Below the pieces are notes generated by a model. The model saw only the letters and a program-made list of their open reading frames with translations. It did not search any database and had not been told where the DNA came from. The translations under genes were made by a program, and so were the position numbers. Positions 42,332 to 52,910 of a stretch of DNA of 64,000 nt are shown here, one piece after another; the stretch's first letter is position 1; each line of letters begins with the position of its first letter. Source of the stretch: Ensifer oleiphilus (GTDB lineage: Bacteria > Pseudomonadota > Alphaproteobacteria > Rhizobiales > Rhizobiaceae); contig NZ_JABWDU010000007.1 of the NCBI RefSeq assembly GCF_013371465.1, positions 1 to 64,000 of the forward strand. The letters are read 5' to 3'.

Positions 42332-43054
42332 ATGGCGCCAATGGGACGGATGGATCACACGAGAATGCTGAACAGAACCTTGGTCCCTCAGTCGGTCGCC
42401 CGCGAAATCCAGAGCATGATCCAGGATGGCACTCTTCAGCTTGGCGAGAAGATTCCATCGCAACGGGAGTTCTCGCAGAAATTCGGCATCAGCCGGGCGT
42501 CGCTGCGCGAGGCCTTGTTGACCCTAGAGACACTTGGCTTGCTGAAGACAGAGGCGGGACGTGGGACATTCGTTTCAGGCGGTCCATCCTCGGTATCCAA
42601 CCATATGGCGCCCTGGCGCTATTCTGGCAGTTATTCGGTGTTCGACGTCTTTCAGACCCGCATTATGCTGGAGGGGCAGATCGCCAGTCTTTCAGCCGGT
42701 AGGCTCATGGCAAGCCAGTTGGAGCAGATGGAGGATGCTACTCGGCAGATGGAAGAGTGCTGGGCGAAAGGTGATCTCTTGGCCAATGTCGAAGCGGACT
42801 TGGACTTCCATGCGATCATTGCATCGGCCTGCAGCAATACCATGCTGCGAGCACTCTATCAAACCGTGCGCGATCAAATCACGGAAACCCAGCGACAGCC
42901 TATCCCCATTACCGACCCTGCCCGCATGACCGCGTCCATCGCAGAGCACCGTCGCATCATTGCGGCCCTTCGTTCCAATGATCCTACCGCCGCGCGTGCT
43001 GAAATGGAAATGCACATCCGCAACACCGCACATTGTGCGGGGCTCGAGCCTTAA
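42332..43054 (+). CDS. GntR-family regulator with FCD effector domain
   Basis: The protein of about 240 residues has the winged helix (SVAREIQSMIQDGTLQLGEKIPSQREFSQKFGISRASLREALLTLETLGLLKTEAGRGTFV) and an FCD domain (VEADLDFHAIIASACSNTMLRALYQ, EHRRIIAALRSNDPTAARAEMEMHI). The start is uncertain: TTG 42326, ATG 42332, 42341, 42350 and 42365 are all in frame. It diverges from the amino-acid importer operon and probably controls it and the hydantoinase genes. Confidence 0.9.
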   Translation: MAPMGRMDHTRMLNRTLVPQSVAREIQSMIQDGTLQLGEKIPSQREFSQKFGISRASLREALLTLETLGLLKTEAGRGTFVSGGPSSVSNHMAPWRYSGSYSVFDVFQTRIMLEGQIASLSAGRLMASQLEQMEDATRQMEECWAKGDLLANVEADLDFHAIIASACSNTMLRALYQTVRDQITETQRQPIPITDPARMTASIAEHRRIIAALRSNDPTAARAEMEMHIRNTAHCAGLEP

Positions 43055-43119
43055 AGACATTGGCTAGGAGCTTGCTCCCTGAACAGTTAGCTTAGGCTTA
43101 TCAGAAATGCTTGGCCACC

Positions 43120-43669
43120 CTAACGTTCCGTTTATCAGTCCGACCGCAAATCCCGGGAACCGAATTCACATCTAAATTGAGGGACGCGATGACCCGCGGT
43201 TCCGGGGATATCGCGGCCAGATCAATCTCGGTTTCATCCGCCCGGTCGAGAACATCAGCTCCCTCCGGTTCTTCTCGATCGCGCATGAACGCTACCTGTT
43301 GGCGGTGGAGAAAAGGAGCGCGTTGCTTTCCCGCAGCGAGATTGGCATCGAGGATCTTAAGGGTGAGAAGATCATCTCGTTCTCGCGGCAGAACCTGTCC
43401 TACACGGAACGCTATTTCGCGGAGAAGTTCGAGGAGCACGATCTTGCAAAGAGCGTTGCGTACTCGCTGGTGTCGCTTGTCTCGGCCGGACTTGGCATGG
43501 GCTTTGCGCCGGAATGGACGCTGGATCTGACCAATCGCAATTTCGAGCTCAGGAAGGTGAGGGATGTCGACTTCAGGATCGGGCTTGGGGTTGCGTGGTC
43601 CAAGGATGATCCGACGCCCGTGATGACATCATCGATATCGCGCGGTCGCTGGTCAGGGTGGGAAGGTGA
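43120..43669 (+). pseudogene. LysR-family regulator remnant, frameshifted and N-terminally truncated
   Basis: Pieces of a LysR effector domain lie in three frames. GTEFTSKLRDAMTRG is in one; GQINLGFIRPVENISSLRFF, SIAHERYLLAVEK, IGIEDLKGEKIISFSRQNLS, GLGMGFAPEWTLDL and FRIGLGVAWSKDDPTP are in a second; DDIIDIARSLVRVGR followed by a stop is in a third (near 43620). The DNA-binding domain is missing. The frameshifts near 43200 and 43618 and the missing 5' part make it a pseudogene. Confidence 0.85.
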
Positions 43670-43795
43670 GGGACGACCTTGCGTTGATCGCTACCATTGC
43701 TGCCACACGGCCGCGCAGCTCGAAAGATGTGGCGCGAGGCGCATAACCTCTAAAGCGCCGTGGTCACGACCTGAGTTGCGACGTCGATCAGGCCC

Positions 43796-44140
43796 CTAGA
43801 GCGAAGTTTGCAAGCTGGCTCGGACTCGTATGCGACCTTGGCGCATGCCATTTTCATGCGATGCGCTCGTATTGCTGACAGGCGGTGGATTGCCATGGAT
43901 CGCAACGAGGAGCCGGGTTACTTCTTGTTCAATTCCTCTGCTTGCCACCTCGTACTCGAATAGAAGTCTTTGGTCTGGCTGCTCCGGCTCTCGCAATTCC
44001 TCCAACCGCGCGGCTGCGAGTGCGTATGCCTCAAAAAGGTCGTTAAGCTCCGCCGAACGGGGCTCGGTTTCGATCGCGCGCCGAAACTTCGGCATCCTCG
44101 CACTCAAACGGTGACGTCCTAGTTCCCTGAGCTTCTGCAT
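43796..44140 (-). CDS. hypothetical protein, conserved-looking small helical protein
   Basis: The 114-residue protein is preceded by a strong ribosome site (GGGAGAGGGAA) and has a charged, mostly helical sequence with the segment SAELNDLFEAYALAAARLEELREPEQPDQRLLFEYEVASRGIEQEVTRLL. I recognise no family. It lies in the decayed zone next to the LysR pseudogene, on the opposite strand. Small rhizobial cytoplasmic proteins of this kind are common, and the function is unknown. Confidence 0.6.
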   Translation of the reverse strand: MQKLRELGRHRLSARMPKFRRAIETEPRSAELNDLFEAYALAAARLEELREPEQPDQRLLFEYEVASRGIEQEVTRLLVAIHGNPPPVSNTSASHENGMRQGRIRVRASLQTSL

Positions 44141-44400
44141 TTCCCTCTCCCTTTTGGTGAAATCTAAGAAGGCGCCGCCAAGGATGAGTTAAGCTGAAAA
44201 TTCAATTGCGAGAGATCTCGCTATTTAGCCGACAAGCCAAAATCATGATCGCAAGCATCAATGCGCCCGATCAATGACCTGCTCAGTCGTGTCGCGGCGC
44301 TGGGAATATCACGGGACTTGGGCGCCCTCTTCACGACCTGCGTTAAGACCGCGACCACTAGACTAGTCAACGCCACGGCGGTTCCGTCTTGTTATGATCC

Positions 44401-44562
44401 ATAACCCCCGAGCGCCGTCGTCGGTCGACCGCCGAGAAGCTCGCCCTCGTTCAGGAGACGTATGAAGCGGATGCGACGGTCACCATCGTCGCGCGGCGTC
44501 ACGGCATCCAGTCGAACCAGCTGTTCAATTGGCGCAAGCCTTCCGAGCGTAGCGAGCAGCAT
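44401..44562 (+). pseudogene. transposase OrfA fragment (IS3/IS66-type helix-turn-helix)
   Basis: The frame reads ITPERRRRSTAEKLALVQET, then YEADATVTIVARRHGIQSNQ and LFNWRKPSE, the N-terminal DNA-binding part of IS3/IS66-type OrfA proteins. It has no start codon in place and the downstream frame loses similarity, so only a scrap of the element is left. Confidence 0.7.
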
Positions 44563-44834
44563 AAGGGGCATGGGTTGGAACATGTGAGGTTGCCACTGCG
44601 TCGGCGCGGCCCTCGCCCTGGCAACCGCTTTCGGATCGGTCGCCGCTGGCGCTGCGGCGTGGGCTGCGAAGGCCGCGTTGCGCGCAACAGCAAAGCCAAG
44701 TTCGCCGTTTGCCCAACAGCGGGCGGCAACTACGGCTTGTCTGGGCCGGGATCGAGTGGGCATTGTGTATTAGACGCAAGGTTCCGCAGCCTAGAAGTCG
44801 CATTTCACAGGTACCAATATGCGAATGCTGTTCG
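44563..44834. other. stretch with no recognisable gene
   Basis: Between the transposase scrap and the end of the cold-shock region there is no supported coding sequence. Long open frames here only reflect high GC on both strands. Confidence 0.4.
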
Positions 44835-44868
44835 GCGAAGCCCCGGCGCCAATGTGCCGGGGCTTCGC
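44835..44868. terminator. perfect 13-bp hairpin downstream of the cold-shock gene
   Basis: GCGAAGCCCCGGC and its exact complement GCCGGGGCTTCGC flank an 8-base loop, 84 bases beyond the cold-shock stop codon. A T-run is missing on both sides, so termination is probable but not certain. Confidence 0.5.
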
Positions 44869-44952
44869 GGCATTCCGGCCCAATCTACGCGCCATCTTGA
44901 TCAGAGCGCTTCCATTTTTCAGGGGCCGAAATATGGGTTTAAGCCGACGAAC

Positions 44953-45156
44953 TCAAGCGGTGGTGACGTTTTCGGCTTTCGATTTGCCTGTCTTGCGATC
45001 TTGGCCGAGTTCATACGTGACTTTCTGGCCTTCACGCAGCGAGCCGCCGTAGCCGATGGCAGACACATGCACGAACACATCAGCGCCGCCGTTGTCTGGA
45101 GTGATGAAGCCGAAACCCTTGTCCTGATTGAAAAACTTAACGGTACCTGATGCCAC
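44953..45156 (-). CDS. cspA: cold-shock protein (CspA family)
   Basis: The 67-residue protein is a complete cold-shock domain: [31 protein letters not shown] with both RNA-binding motifs (KGFGFI and VFVH) and [25 protein letters not shown]. It binds single-stranded RNA/DNA and melts mRNA structure. It stands alone between mobile-element scraps. Such genes occur in many copies in rhizobia, so this symbol marks the family rather than a specific orthologue. Confidence 0.97.
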   Translation of the reverse strand: MASGTVKFFNQDKGFGFITPDNGGADVFVHVSAIGYGGSLREGQKVTYELGQDRKTGKSKAENVTTA

Positions 45157-45378
45157 GGTGTCCCCCTGGTGCTATGGCCTAATTGCCGGCAAAACCTTAG
45201 CGACGGAAGCGGGCAGCGGCAAACGGGAATGTGGCGCAGGAGTTATCTTTCCATCAGTCGCATACACGCTCGCGTCGAGCGATGCCGGCGGATGTCAGTC
45301 GCGCGAGGATTGTTCGACTTATGCCAAGCGAAAACGGACCTTCGGACCGCCGCTCAAGTACCGCGGTGTTCGCGGAGT

Positions 45379-45684
45379 TCAATCGGGCTTCCCGTTGCGG
45401 CTGCGCTTCTGGAGCAGTTTCACATATTTACGCCGGATATCGTCGACGGATACGTCACCATTGATCCAGAGCTGTAACAGTGCGTGGAATTCGGGGTGAT
45501 CGTCGATCGGAAAACCGAAATCGCGCCACTTGGCTAGAGCGCGATTGGCGATGTCTTTGCGGTTCGTCGTATTTCTCCATTCGCTTTCGCATGCGTTCCG
45601 CTGGCGCAGATTCGTTCGTCTGCGACAGCGCCACGCAATGTAGCATCGATATTGCCGATGTCCGGCATTGGCCGGTGCAATCAT
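45379..45684 (-). CDS. hypothetical protein
   Basis: The C-terminal part, TNRKDIANRALAKWRDFGFPIDDHPEFHALLQLWINGDVSVDDIRRKYVKLLQKR, looks like a genuine folded helical protein. The first 35 or so residues are low-complexity and Arg/Cys-rich, so the real start is uncertain and may be a non-ATG codon further in. I do not recognise the family. It diverges from the first SyrB-like gene 57 bases away. Confidence 0.5.
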   Translation of the reverse strand: MIAPANAGHRQYRCYIAWRCRRRTNLRQRNACESEWRNTTNRKDIANRALAKWRDFGFPIDDHPEFHALLQLWINGDVSVDDIRRKYVKLLQKRSRNGKPD

Positions 45685-45741
45685 TGACTCTGCGCTTTGC
45701 CCATCGGAAAAGTATGTAGGCTTAGAGAGGGATTAAAACTC

Positions 45742-46158
45742 ATGGCAGACGAGATTAAACCGGACGACGACGCTGTCGTCGCCGAAGCGACCACGCCGGT
45801 AGAGGTGGCAGCGCCCAAGAAGCGCGGTCCGAGGGCGAAGAAGGTTGCTTCTGACGTGGCCTCAGAGGAGGCGGGCGCGCCGAAGGTCAAGAGAGGCAGG
45901 AAGCCTAAGGCGAAGCCGACCGAGATGAAAGATGCGCAGCAGTCTCCGGCGGCTGCCAAGACCAGAGCCAAGGGTGTCGAAAAGGCCGGCGCAAAAAGCG
46001 CGGCCCCAAAAGCGGCGGCTGAAGCCCCGATTTCCGTCCTGGACGAAATCGCCGCTCTTCTTCAGCTCGAAGAAGAGAATGCACGGCTGCGCAAGGCACT
46101 CGGTGAAAAACTGCGGGCGGAGAATGCCGATCTCCGTAAACGCCTCGGGCTTGCCTGA
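45742..46158 (+). CDS. SyrB-like protein (first of three)
   Basis: The 138-residue protein has an acidic start (MADEIKPDDDAVV), a long Lys/Ala/Pro-rich middle with AT-hook-like KRGPRAKK and KRGRKPKAKP, and a C-terminal coiled-coil ISVLDEIAALLQLEEENARL that runs through LRKALGEKLRAENADLRKRL. This is the pattern of Sinorhizobium SyrB/SyrB2-type regulators. The AT-hook GRKP suggests DNA binding. A hairpin follows, and two relatives with the same type of tail are encoded downstream. Confidence 0.85.
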   Translation: MADEIKPDDDAVVAEATTPVEVAAPKKRGPRAKKVASDVASEEAGAPKVKRGRKPKAKPTEMKDAQQSPAAAKTRAKGVEKAGAKSAAPKAAAEAPISVLDEIAALLQLEEENARLRKALGEKLRAENADLRKRLGLA

Positions 46159-46172
46159 TGCATATCCTGAGA

Positions 46173-46196
46173 GGCCGATCGTTTCCGCGATCGGCC
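46173..46196 (+). terminator. hairpin after the first SyrB-like gene
   Basis: GGCCGATCG and CGATCGGCC form a perfect 9-bp stem with a 6-base loop, 14 bases after the stop codon. No T-run follows. Confidence 0.55.
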
Positions 46197-46249
46197 ATCG
46201 TCATCACATCGCAAGGACGGGCTGCCAAAGCCCGGGATGACGAGGCACT

Positions 46250-46780
46250 ATGAAATCACCATGGAAGTTTCTGCTTGATCTGGCGTCTCGAGGAACTGCC
46301 ACCGAGCAAGCAAAGAACGCGCCCGAGATCGAGACCAAGAAACCGGAGGTACTCCCGGCCCCCGCTGTGGGAGCACCAATAGCCTCGATCGTTGAGGCGG
46401 CGACTTCGACGGATACCGTGGCGAATGGATCGGCAAACGATCGCGTCCTCGAAGCAGCTCCCATTGTTGAGGAAACAGTCGGTCGCAACGCACCCTCAAC
46501 CGACCTCGCTGATCAGGCACCGGCCCACGACCAACAAAATCCGTCCGAAGACAGTCCAATCAAGCGGCAAACTCGGCTCAAACGATCGATCGCCCGGAAT
46601 GTTGCGCCGGCCACTCGGGTCGAGTATGGCTCTGGAAACGCCCACGTTCCTGCGCCGCAAATGACCTTCTCTGAAGAGGTTCTGGCCCTGGAGGAGGATA
46701 TTGGGCAACTGAGGCGGCAGCTGGCAGAAAAACTGACTTCGCAGAACGCCCAACTCAAAAAGATGCTTGAGCGGTTTTAA
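46250..46780 (+). CDS. SyrB-like protein (second of three)
   Basis: The 176-residue protein has a long low-complexity acidic/Ala-rich region and a C-terminal coiled coil (FSEEVLALEEDIGQLRRQLAEKLTSQNAQLKKMLERF) that aligns with the tails of its two neighbours. The N-terminus MKSPWKFLLDLASR differs from the first copy. A basic patch (RQTRLKRSIARN) could contact DNA. It is probably a diverged duplicate whose role may be regulatory. Confidence 0.75.
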   Translation: MKSPWKFLLDLASRGTATEQAKNAPEIETKKPEVLPAPAVGAPIASIVEAATSTDTVANGSANDRVLEAAPIVEETVGRNAPSTDLADQAPAHDQQNPSEDSPIKRQTRLKRSIARNVAPATRVEYGSGNAHVPAPQMTFSEEVLALEEDIGQLRRQLAEKLTSQNAQLKKMLERF

Positions 46781-46820
46781 TGCGCCGTGCCCGGCCAACG
46801 CTCCCGACCAGTGGACACCG

Positions 46821-47351
46821 ATGAAACCACACCAGCGAAAGTTTATCGTCGAATTCAAATCGCCCCGCCGACGCTCGACAATCCGGCCAGCCTCTATTTG
46901 GGGCGATACTGATCTAAAGGCGCTTGTGCGCAAGTCGGAGAGCGAGGCTCCGCACCTGTTTGCAGCGGTCGACCAACCGGCGGGTATTGGTCCGGGGCCG
47001 AGCGCTGCGGTCGGCGTTGAAATTGAAAGCGTGCTCGATAGCGTCTCACACGTTGCCGATGCCATTGCCGCGCCGCAAGAGGTTACTGTTCCGCCGGATC
47101 GCGCTGAAGACGCTTCAGCCTTGCACGCAGATGTGATCCCTGCGACGAAGACGGCGCCGCAACTTTACAAGGTCCCGCGGCAAGCGCGTGGACGCCGCGC
47201 ACGAAGCAACGCCAGTGAGGCTCCGATTCAAGTTTCGGTTGACGATCTCGCCGCGCTTGAGGAAGAAAATCGCAGATTAAAAGCGCTACTGGCGCATCGG
47301 CTGCGCCAGGAAAATGCTCGGCTTGGAAGCATGCTCGCACGGTTCAAATGA
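46821..47351 (+). CDS. SyrB-like protein (third of three)
   Basis: The 176-residue protein starts MKPHQRKFIVEFKSPRRRS, has a variable middle, the basic patch VPRQARGRRARS and the tail VSVDDLAALEEENRRLKALLAHRLRQENARLGSML, the same coiled-coil signature as the two genes before it. An earlier in-frame ATG at 46767 overlaps the previous gene; 46821 is preferred because family-like sequence begins there. Confidence 0.75.
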   Translation: MKPHQRKFIVEFKSPRRRSTIRPASIWGDTDLKALVRKSESEAPHLFAAVDQPAGIGPGPSAAVGVEIESVLDSVSHVADAIAAPQEVTVPPDRAEDASALHADVIPATKTAPQLYKVPRQARGRRARSNASEAPIQVSVDDLAALEEENRRLKALLAHRLRQENARLGSMLARFK

Positions 47352-47429
47352 GCAATCTGATCTCCGGCCGAAGTGACGGCTCTTGTGGCCGCTTGCGACC
47401 GCCGCGAAGCTTCTTATCTGATTGCCATC

Positions 47430-47675
47430 CTACCGCCAATAGCTTCTCCCTGTGTCGACCGACGATCGGCCCATAACGTAACCAATCGCGAACGCGAGAA
47501 GGCCAATCGTCATCGTCACGCCGGTTGCAGTGTATGGGTGTTGAACCGCCCCGGCCGCCAGCGCGTTCGCTTCACGACTGACGGCGTCGGTGGCTGTCTT
47601 CGCGATCTTGCGGGCACCTGTCGGTGGTTCAGTTGGTGTGCCGGTGAAGCCGGCGCTCAATTCGTCTTTGGCCAT
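47430..47675 (-). CDS. small membrane-anchored protein (DUF883/ElaB-like)
   Basis: The 81-residue protein has a hydrophilic helical N-terminus (MAKDELSAGFTG, TGARKIAKTATDAVSREANALAAG) and one C-terminal membrane helix (GVTMTIGLLAFAIGYVMGRSS), the topology of DUF883/ElaB ribosome-associated inner-membrane proteins. AGGAG lies 7 bases before the ATG. The assignment rests on topology, so it is moderate. Confidence 0.75.
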   Translation of the reverse strand: MAKDELSAGFTGTPTEPPTGARKIAKTATDAVSREANALAAGAVQHPYTATGVTMTIGLLAFAIGYVMGRSSVDTGRSYWR

Positions 47676-47840
47676 TTCTGTTTCTCCTGTTGGGCTGTGG
47701 GAGAAACTGATGACGCGGCGAGAGGTTCCTAAGCCGCAACGCCGTGTCCAACGGCGACGGCACCTGGAGCATTGGTCTTCCCCGTTCATGGGGGGGCAGC
47801 CGGGCAGGGTCATTGTGAACGTCACAAAGAGGAGTTTGCT

Positions 47841-48167
47841 ATGAAAAGGCTCTTATCTGTCTTCGCAGCGATTGGTCTGGCTGCGTCTTTCGCCATGCCG
47901 CTAAGCGCCGCTCCGGTTTTCGTGCCAAAACCCGAACAGGTGCAGACAAACACTGTCGAACAAGTCAAGCACCGTGGCCATCGGCATTGGCGCGCGGATC
48001 GCCGATGGGATAGACGGCACGCTTGGCGTGACTGCCGCTACTACGGTGGATGCTACCCGCGTCATTACGGGTATTATGGCGGCTACCGTGATCGCGGCTA
48101 CTATGGCTACAACGACAACTACCGCTACCAGCGTCGATCAGGCGTCACCGTCTACTTCAATTTTTAG
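47841..48167 (+). CDS. BA14K-family secreted or outer-membrane-associated protein
   Basis: The 108-residue protein has a signal peptide (MKRLLSVFAAIGLAASFAMPLSAA), then RGHRHWRADRRWDRRHAWRDCRYYGGCYPRHYGYYGGYR and a Tyr/Gly/Arg-rich tail ending VTVYFNF. His/Arg/Tyr-rich tails of this kind define the BA14K family of Rhizobiales, first known as Brucella immunoreactive proteins. AAAGAGGAG precedes the ATG. Its role is unknown, possibly envelope stress. Confidence 0.85.
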   Translation: MKRLLSVFAAIGLAASFAMPLSAAPVFVPKPEQVQTNTVEQVKHRGHRHWRADRRWDRRHAWRDCRYYGGCYPRHYGYYGGYRDRGYYGYNDNYRYQRRSGVTVYFNF

Positions 48168-48186
48168 CGGGAAGCGCGATAGCACA

Positions 48187-48375
48187 TCAATGCACCAACC
48201 CCGAACGGCGCCGGATGAACAGCAAATTCAACAGGTCGGCGAGATCGTCGGCCTGCGCCATCTGCGGGCCAACTTGCTCGACCTCGTTCACAAGCGCTCG
48301 CATGCCAGTGAAGATGTCGTACACCGTCCGCGTGCCGCCTGATTCTTTGCGAAGGTCGTAGGCATTCTCTGTCAT
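48187..48375 (-). CDS. small hypothetical protein
   Basis: The 62-residue protein MTENAYDLRKESGGTRTVYDIFTGMRALVNEVEQVG, QMAQADDLADLLNLLFIRRRSGLVH has a good ribosome site (GAGGAA) 6 bases before its ATG. Its regular helical pattern suggests a real gene. It is convergent with the BA14K gene, 19 bases apart. I do not recognise the family. Confidence 0.65.
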   Translation of the reverse strand: MTENAYDLRKESGGTRTVYDIFTGMRALVNEVEQVGPQMAQADDLADLLNLLFIRRRSGLVH

Positions 48376-49215
48376 GGGATTCCTCGCTGATGGTCGAGGG
48401 CATTTTGGCATTCACGCGGCCGATGGCGAATTCTCCGCGGGAAGCATATGCTGGTCTGGTTATGGTAACCGCTGCGATTTGGTTCAAAAAAATCAGGAGA
48501 ATACGCGCTCCTCGAGATAGTGAGCGATCCTGTCACGCATGGCATTGGAAGGCGGGGTAGCATGCGCGACTTCGCGTGGGCGGCTCTCGCGCAACGGCGC
48601 GGATTTCCTGTTCGGCTCCACGCCTGCCGGAAGTTGCCGTGCTTAAAGCTGTGAGTGAGACAGCCGAACGCTTAAACCAGGTTTGGTGGTCGCTGCCCGA
48701 ACGTGCCGTCATTCCGGGAATAGTGCTGGAAAGGGTGGACACCCACATAAAGCTCATGACGCCAAGACTCGGCACTTGCGCTGATTGGCGATGGTGTCGT
48801 CCCCTAGACGTTTATAAACCGTTCGCAGTTGCTTGCTAGATGTGCCTAGCGGGTCGAGGGTTGAATTCCGTTCAAGACCCAACATCGGTGAGTTGTAATG
48901 ACGGGACTTGGTCTCTGGAACCTCGGCGAACCAACGTCCTGACCTGCACAACAACGAACAAACGGTACTCACACATTGGGAGCCCCCGAAGCCAGGACCC
49001 CGATGCAATTTCGGCCAATCACTACTGCAGAAATCGGCTTAGGCTGGTTTCCATTGCTGCCGGACGCTCTGCCAAGAAAAGGCGCGTCGTCACGTTCGAC
49101 GGGCTGTGCTAGACCTTTCTGTCTTCGTCGTTTTGAGAGACGGATCGGCGATTTCGCAGATCCGGCGTTAAGAGATGCGGACCGCGGGCTAATTCCGAAG
49201 CCGCTTGTCTCTTCC
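48376..49215. other. long stretch without a supported gene
   Basis: About 840 bases hold only short, overlapping frames. The frame at 48576-48839 has a stretch AVLKAVSETAERLNQVWWSLPERAVIPGIVLERV that looks protein-like, but no domain or ribosome site supports it. Gene remnants or a small unannotated protein are possible. Confidence 0.4.
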
Positions 49216-50253
49216 TCAACTGCTCCGGCGATGCTGCAGCGTAAAGCGGGTGTCGATCGTCAATTGCCTCTCGGGCTTTTCGCCGTTGAGGTGATCTTCG
49301 ATCAGCCGCGCGGCTTCGCGGCCGATGAGGTCGCCGGAGGGGCGGATCGTGGTGAGCGGCGGGTTGCAGGCGGCGCTGAAGCTCAGGTCGCCGAAGCCAA
49401 CTACGGCGAGCCGCTCAGGCACGGCGACCCCCAGGCGATTGCAGGCGAAGAGAGCACCGAGCGCAATATGATCGTTAGAGCAGGCGATGCCGTCGGCATT
49501 GGGATAAAGCCTAAGCGCTTCGGAAAGCAGCATGGCGCCGATCTCGGCGGAAGCGGTGTCGGGATGTTCCACGACTTGAGCCGCTGCGCCGCCGGTGCGC
49601 GCGGCTTGCAAGAAGCCGTCGCAGCGTTGCTTGGCGCGACGGTCCTGGTGCATGCGCGCGCCGAGGAAGACCAGGTTGCGGCGGCCTTGCTGGATGAGGT
49701 GCGCGGCGGCGGCGATGCCGACCTGGTCGTGATGGAAGCCGATGGCGGAATCGATCTGCGGTCCGCCCAATTCCCAGATCTCGATGACAGGGATGGTGAC
49801 GTTGGCGAGCAGGCGGCGGGTCGACGCGCTGTGGGAAAGGCCGGTCAGGACGATGGCAGCCGGGGCCCAGGAGAGCGCCATGCGCACCAGTTCCTCCTCC
49901 TCGAGTTCGTCATACTCCGTATGGCCGAGGATGAGCTGCAGGCGCTGCTTCTTCAGCGCGGCCTGCATGGCGGAAACCGTCTCGGCGAAGAAGGCATTGC
50001 GCACTGACGGCACAATGATGCTGACGGCGCGGGAGGAGGCGGCTGCGAGCCCGCCGGCCATGAGGTTCGGCACATAGTTGAGCTTGTCGATCGCTCGGCT
50101 GATCGCCTGGCTCGCGCTTGGGGAGACCGCATCCGGCTTGCGCAGGAAGAGCGAAACCGTGGAGGGTGAGACATTGGCCAGTTCGGCCACGTCGGTCATC
50201 GTCACGGACTGCATCTTGCGGCGATTGCGTGGTTTTCTAACGATTCTTTCCAT
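49216..50253 (-). CDS. LacI-family transcriptional regulator, probable repressor of the sulfoquinovose cluster
   Basis: The 345-residue protein has the LacI headpiece (VTMTDVAELANVSPSTVSLFLRKPDAVSPSASQAISRAIDKLNYVPNLMAGGLA) and a periplasmic-binding-like core (SIIVPSVRNAFFAETVSAMQ, GFHHDQVGIAAAAHLIQQGRRNLVFLG, PLTTIRPSGDLIGREAARLIEDHL). It resembles gluconate-type GntR of the LacI family. It diverges from the importer and sulfo-ED genes; two CGTAGCGCTAT sites flank the spacer. LacI-type repressors with an SQ-derived inducer are usual in such clusters. Confidence 0.93.
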   Translation of the reverse strand: MERIVRKPRNRRKMQSVTMTDVAELANVSPSTVSLFLRKPDAVSPSASQAISRAIDKLNYVPNLMAGGLAAASSRAVSIIVPSVRNAFFAETVSAMQAALKKQRLQLILGHTEYDELEEEELVRMALSWAPAAIVLTGLSHSASTRRLLANVTIPVIEIWELGGPQIDSAIGFHHDQVGIAAAAHLIQQGRRNLVFLGARMHQDRRAKQRCDGFLQAARTGGAAAQVVEHPDTASAEIGAMLLSEALRLYPNADGIACSNDHIALGALFACNRLGVAVPERLAVVGFGDLSFSAACNPPLTTIRPSGDLIGREAARLIEDHLNGEKPERQLTIDTRFTLQHRRSS

Positions 50254-50262
50254 GCCTATCTC

Positions 50263-50273
50263 CGTAGCGCTAT
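50263..50273. promoter_or_regulatory. CGTAGCGCTAT site 1, probable LacI operator
   Basis: CGTAGCGCTAT with the TAGCGCTA palindrome, 10 bases before the LacI start codon (on its upstream side). The same 11 bases recur at 50436-50446. Confidence 0.65.
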
Positions 50274-50435
50274 TATAGTATTTATAGCATGTGTTTTGGC
50301 GTGCAGCAACGAAAAAGAAGTGCAGCTATTTGCTCAATATCATGAAAATGCTGCGATATTTCGGATGGTTTGCTTCTTTTCATTTCGGTGCGTGGCAAAA
50401 AATAAGTTTTTCGCTGCTGCTTGCATGATCAAAAT

Positions 50436-50446
50436 CGTAGCGCTAT
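50436..50446. promoter_or_regulatory. CGTAGCGCTAT site 2, probable LacI operator
   Basis: The second copy lies within AATCGTAGCGCTATGATT, an 18-base near-perfect dyad, 50 bases before the ATPase gene. Binding here would block the importer and catabolic operon promoter. Confidence 0.7.
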
Positions 50447-50495
50447 GATTGGCCATCACATCGGGGAAGCCCCGTTGCGCGCTTGGGAGAGAGGA

Positions 50496-52848
<2,353 letters not shown>

Positions 52849-52855
52849 TCGGAAC

Positions 52856-52880
52856 TGCCGGAAGGGTTTTCCTTCCGGCA
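52856..52880 (+). other. intercistronic hairpin after the binding-protein gene
   Basis: TGCCGGAAGG and CCTTCCGGCA form a perfect 10-bp stem with loop GTTTT, 8 bases after the binding-protein stop and 31 bases before the permease start. No T-run follows. Confidence 0.75.
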
Positions 52881-52910
52881 CCCCAACCTGAACCGTCGGG
52901 AGTTGCACCG

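Noticed and set aside
44575-45150. A 191-codon forward frame over the cold-shock gene
   Set aside because: Its second half is antisense to the cold-shock gene and its first half is low-complexity Arg/Gly without a domain.
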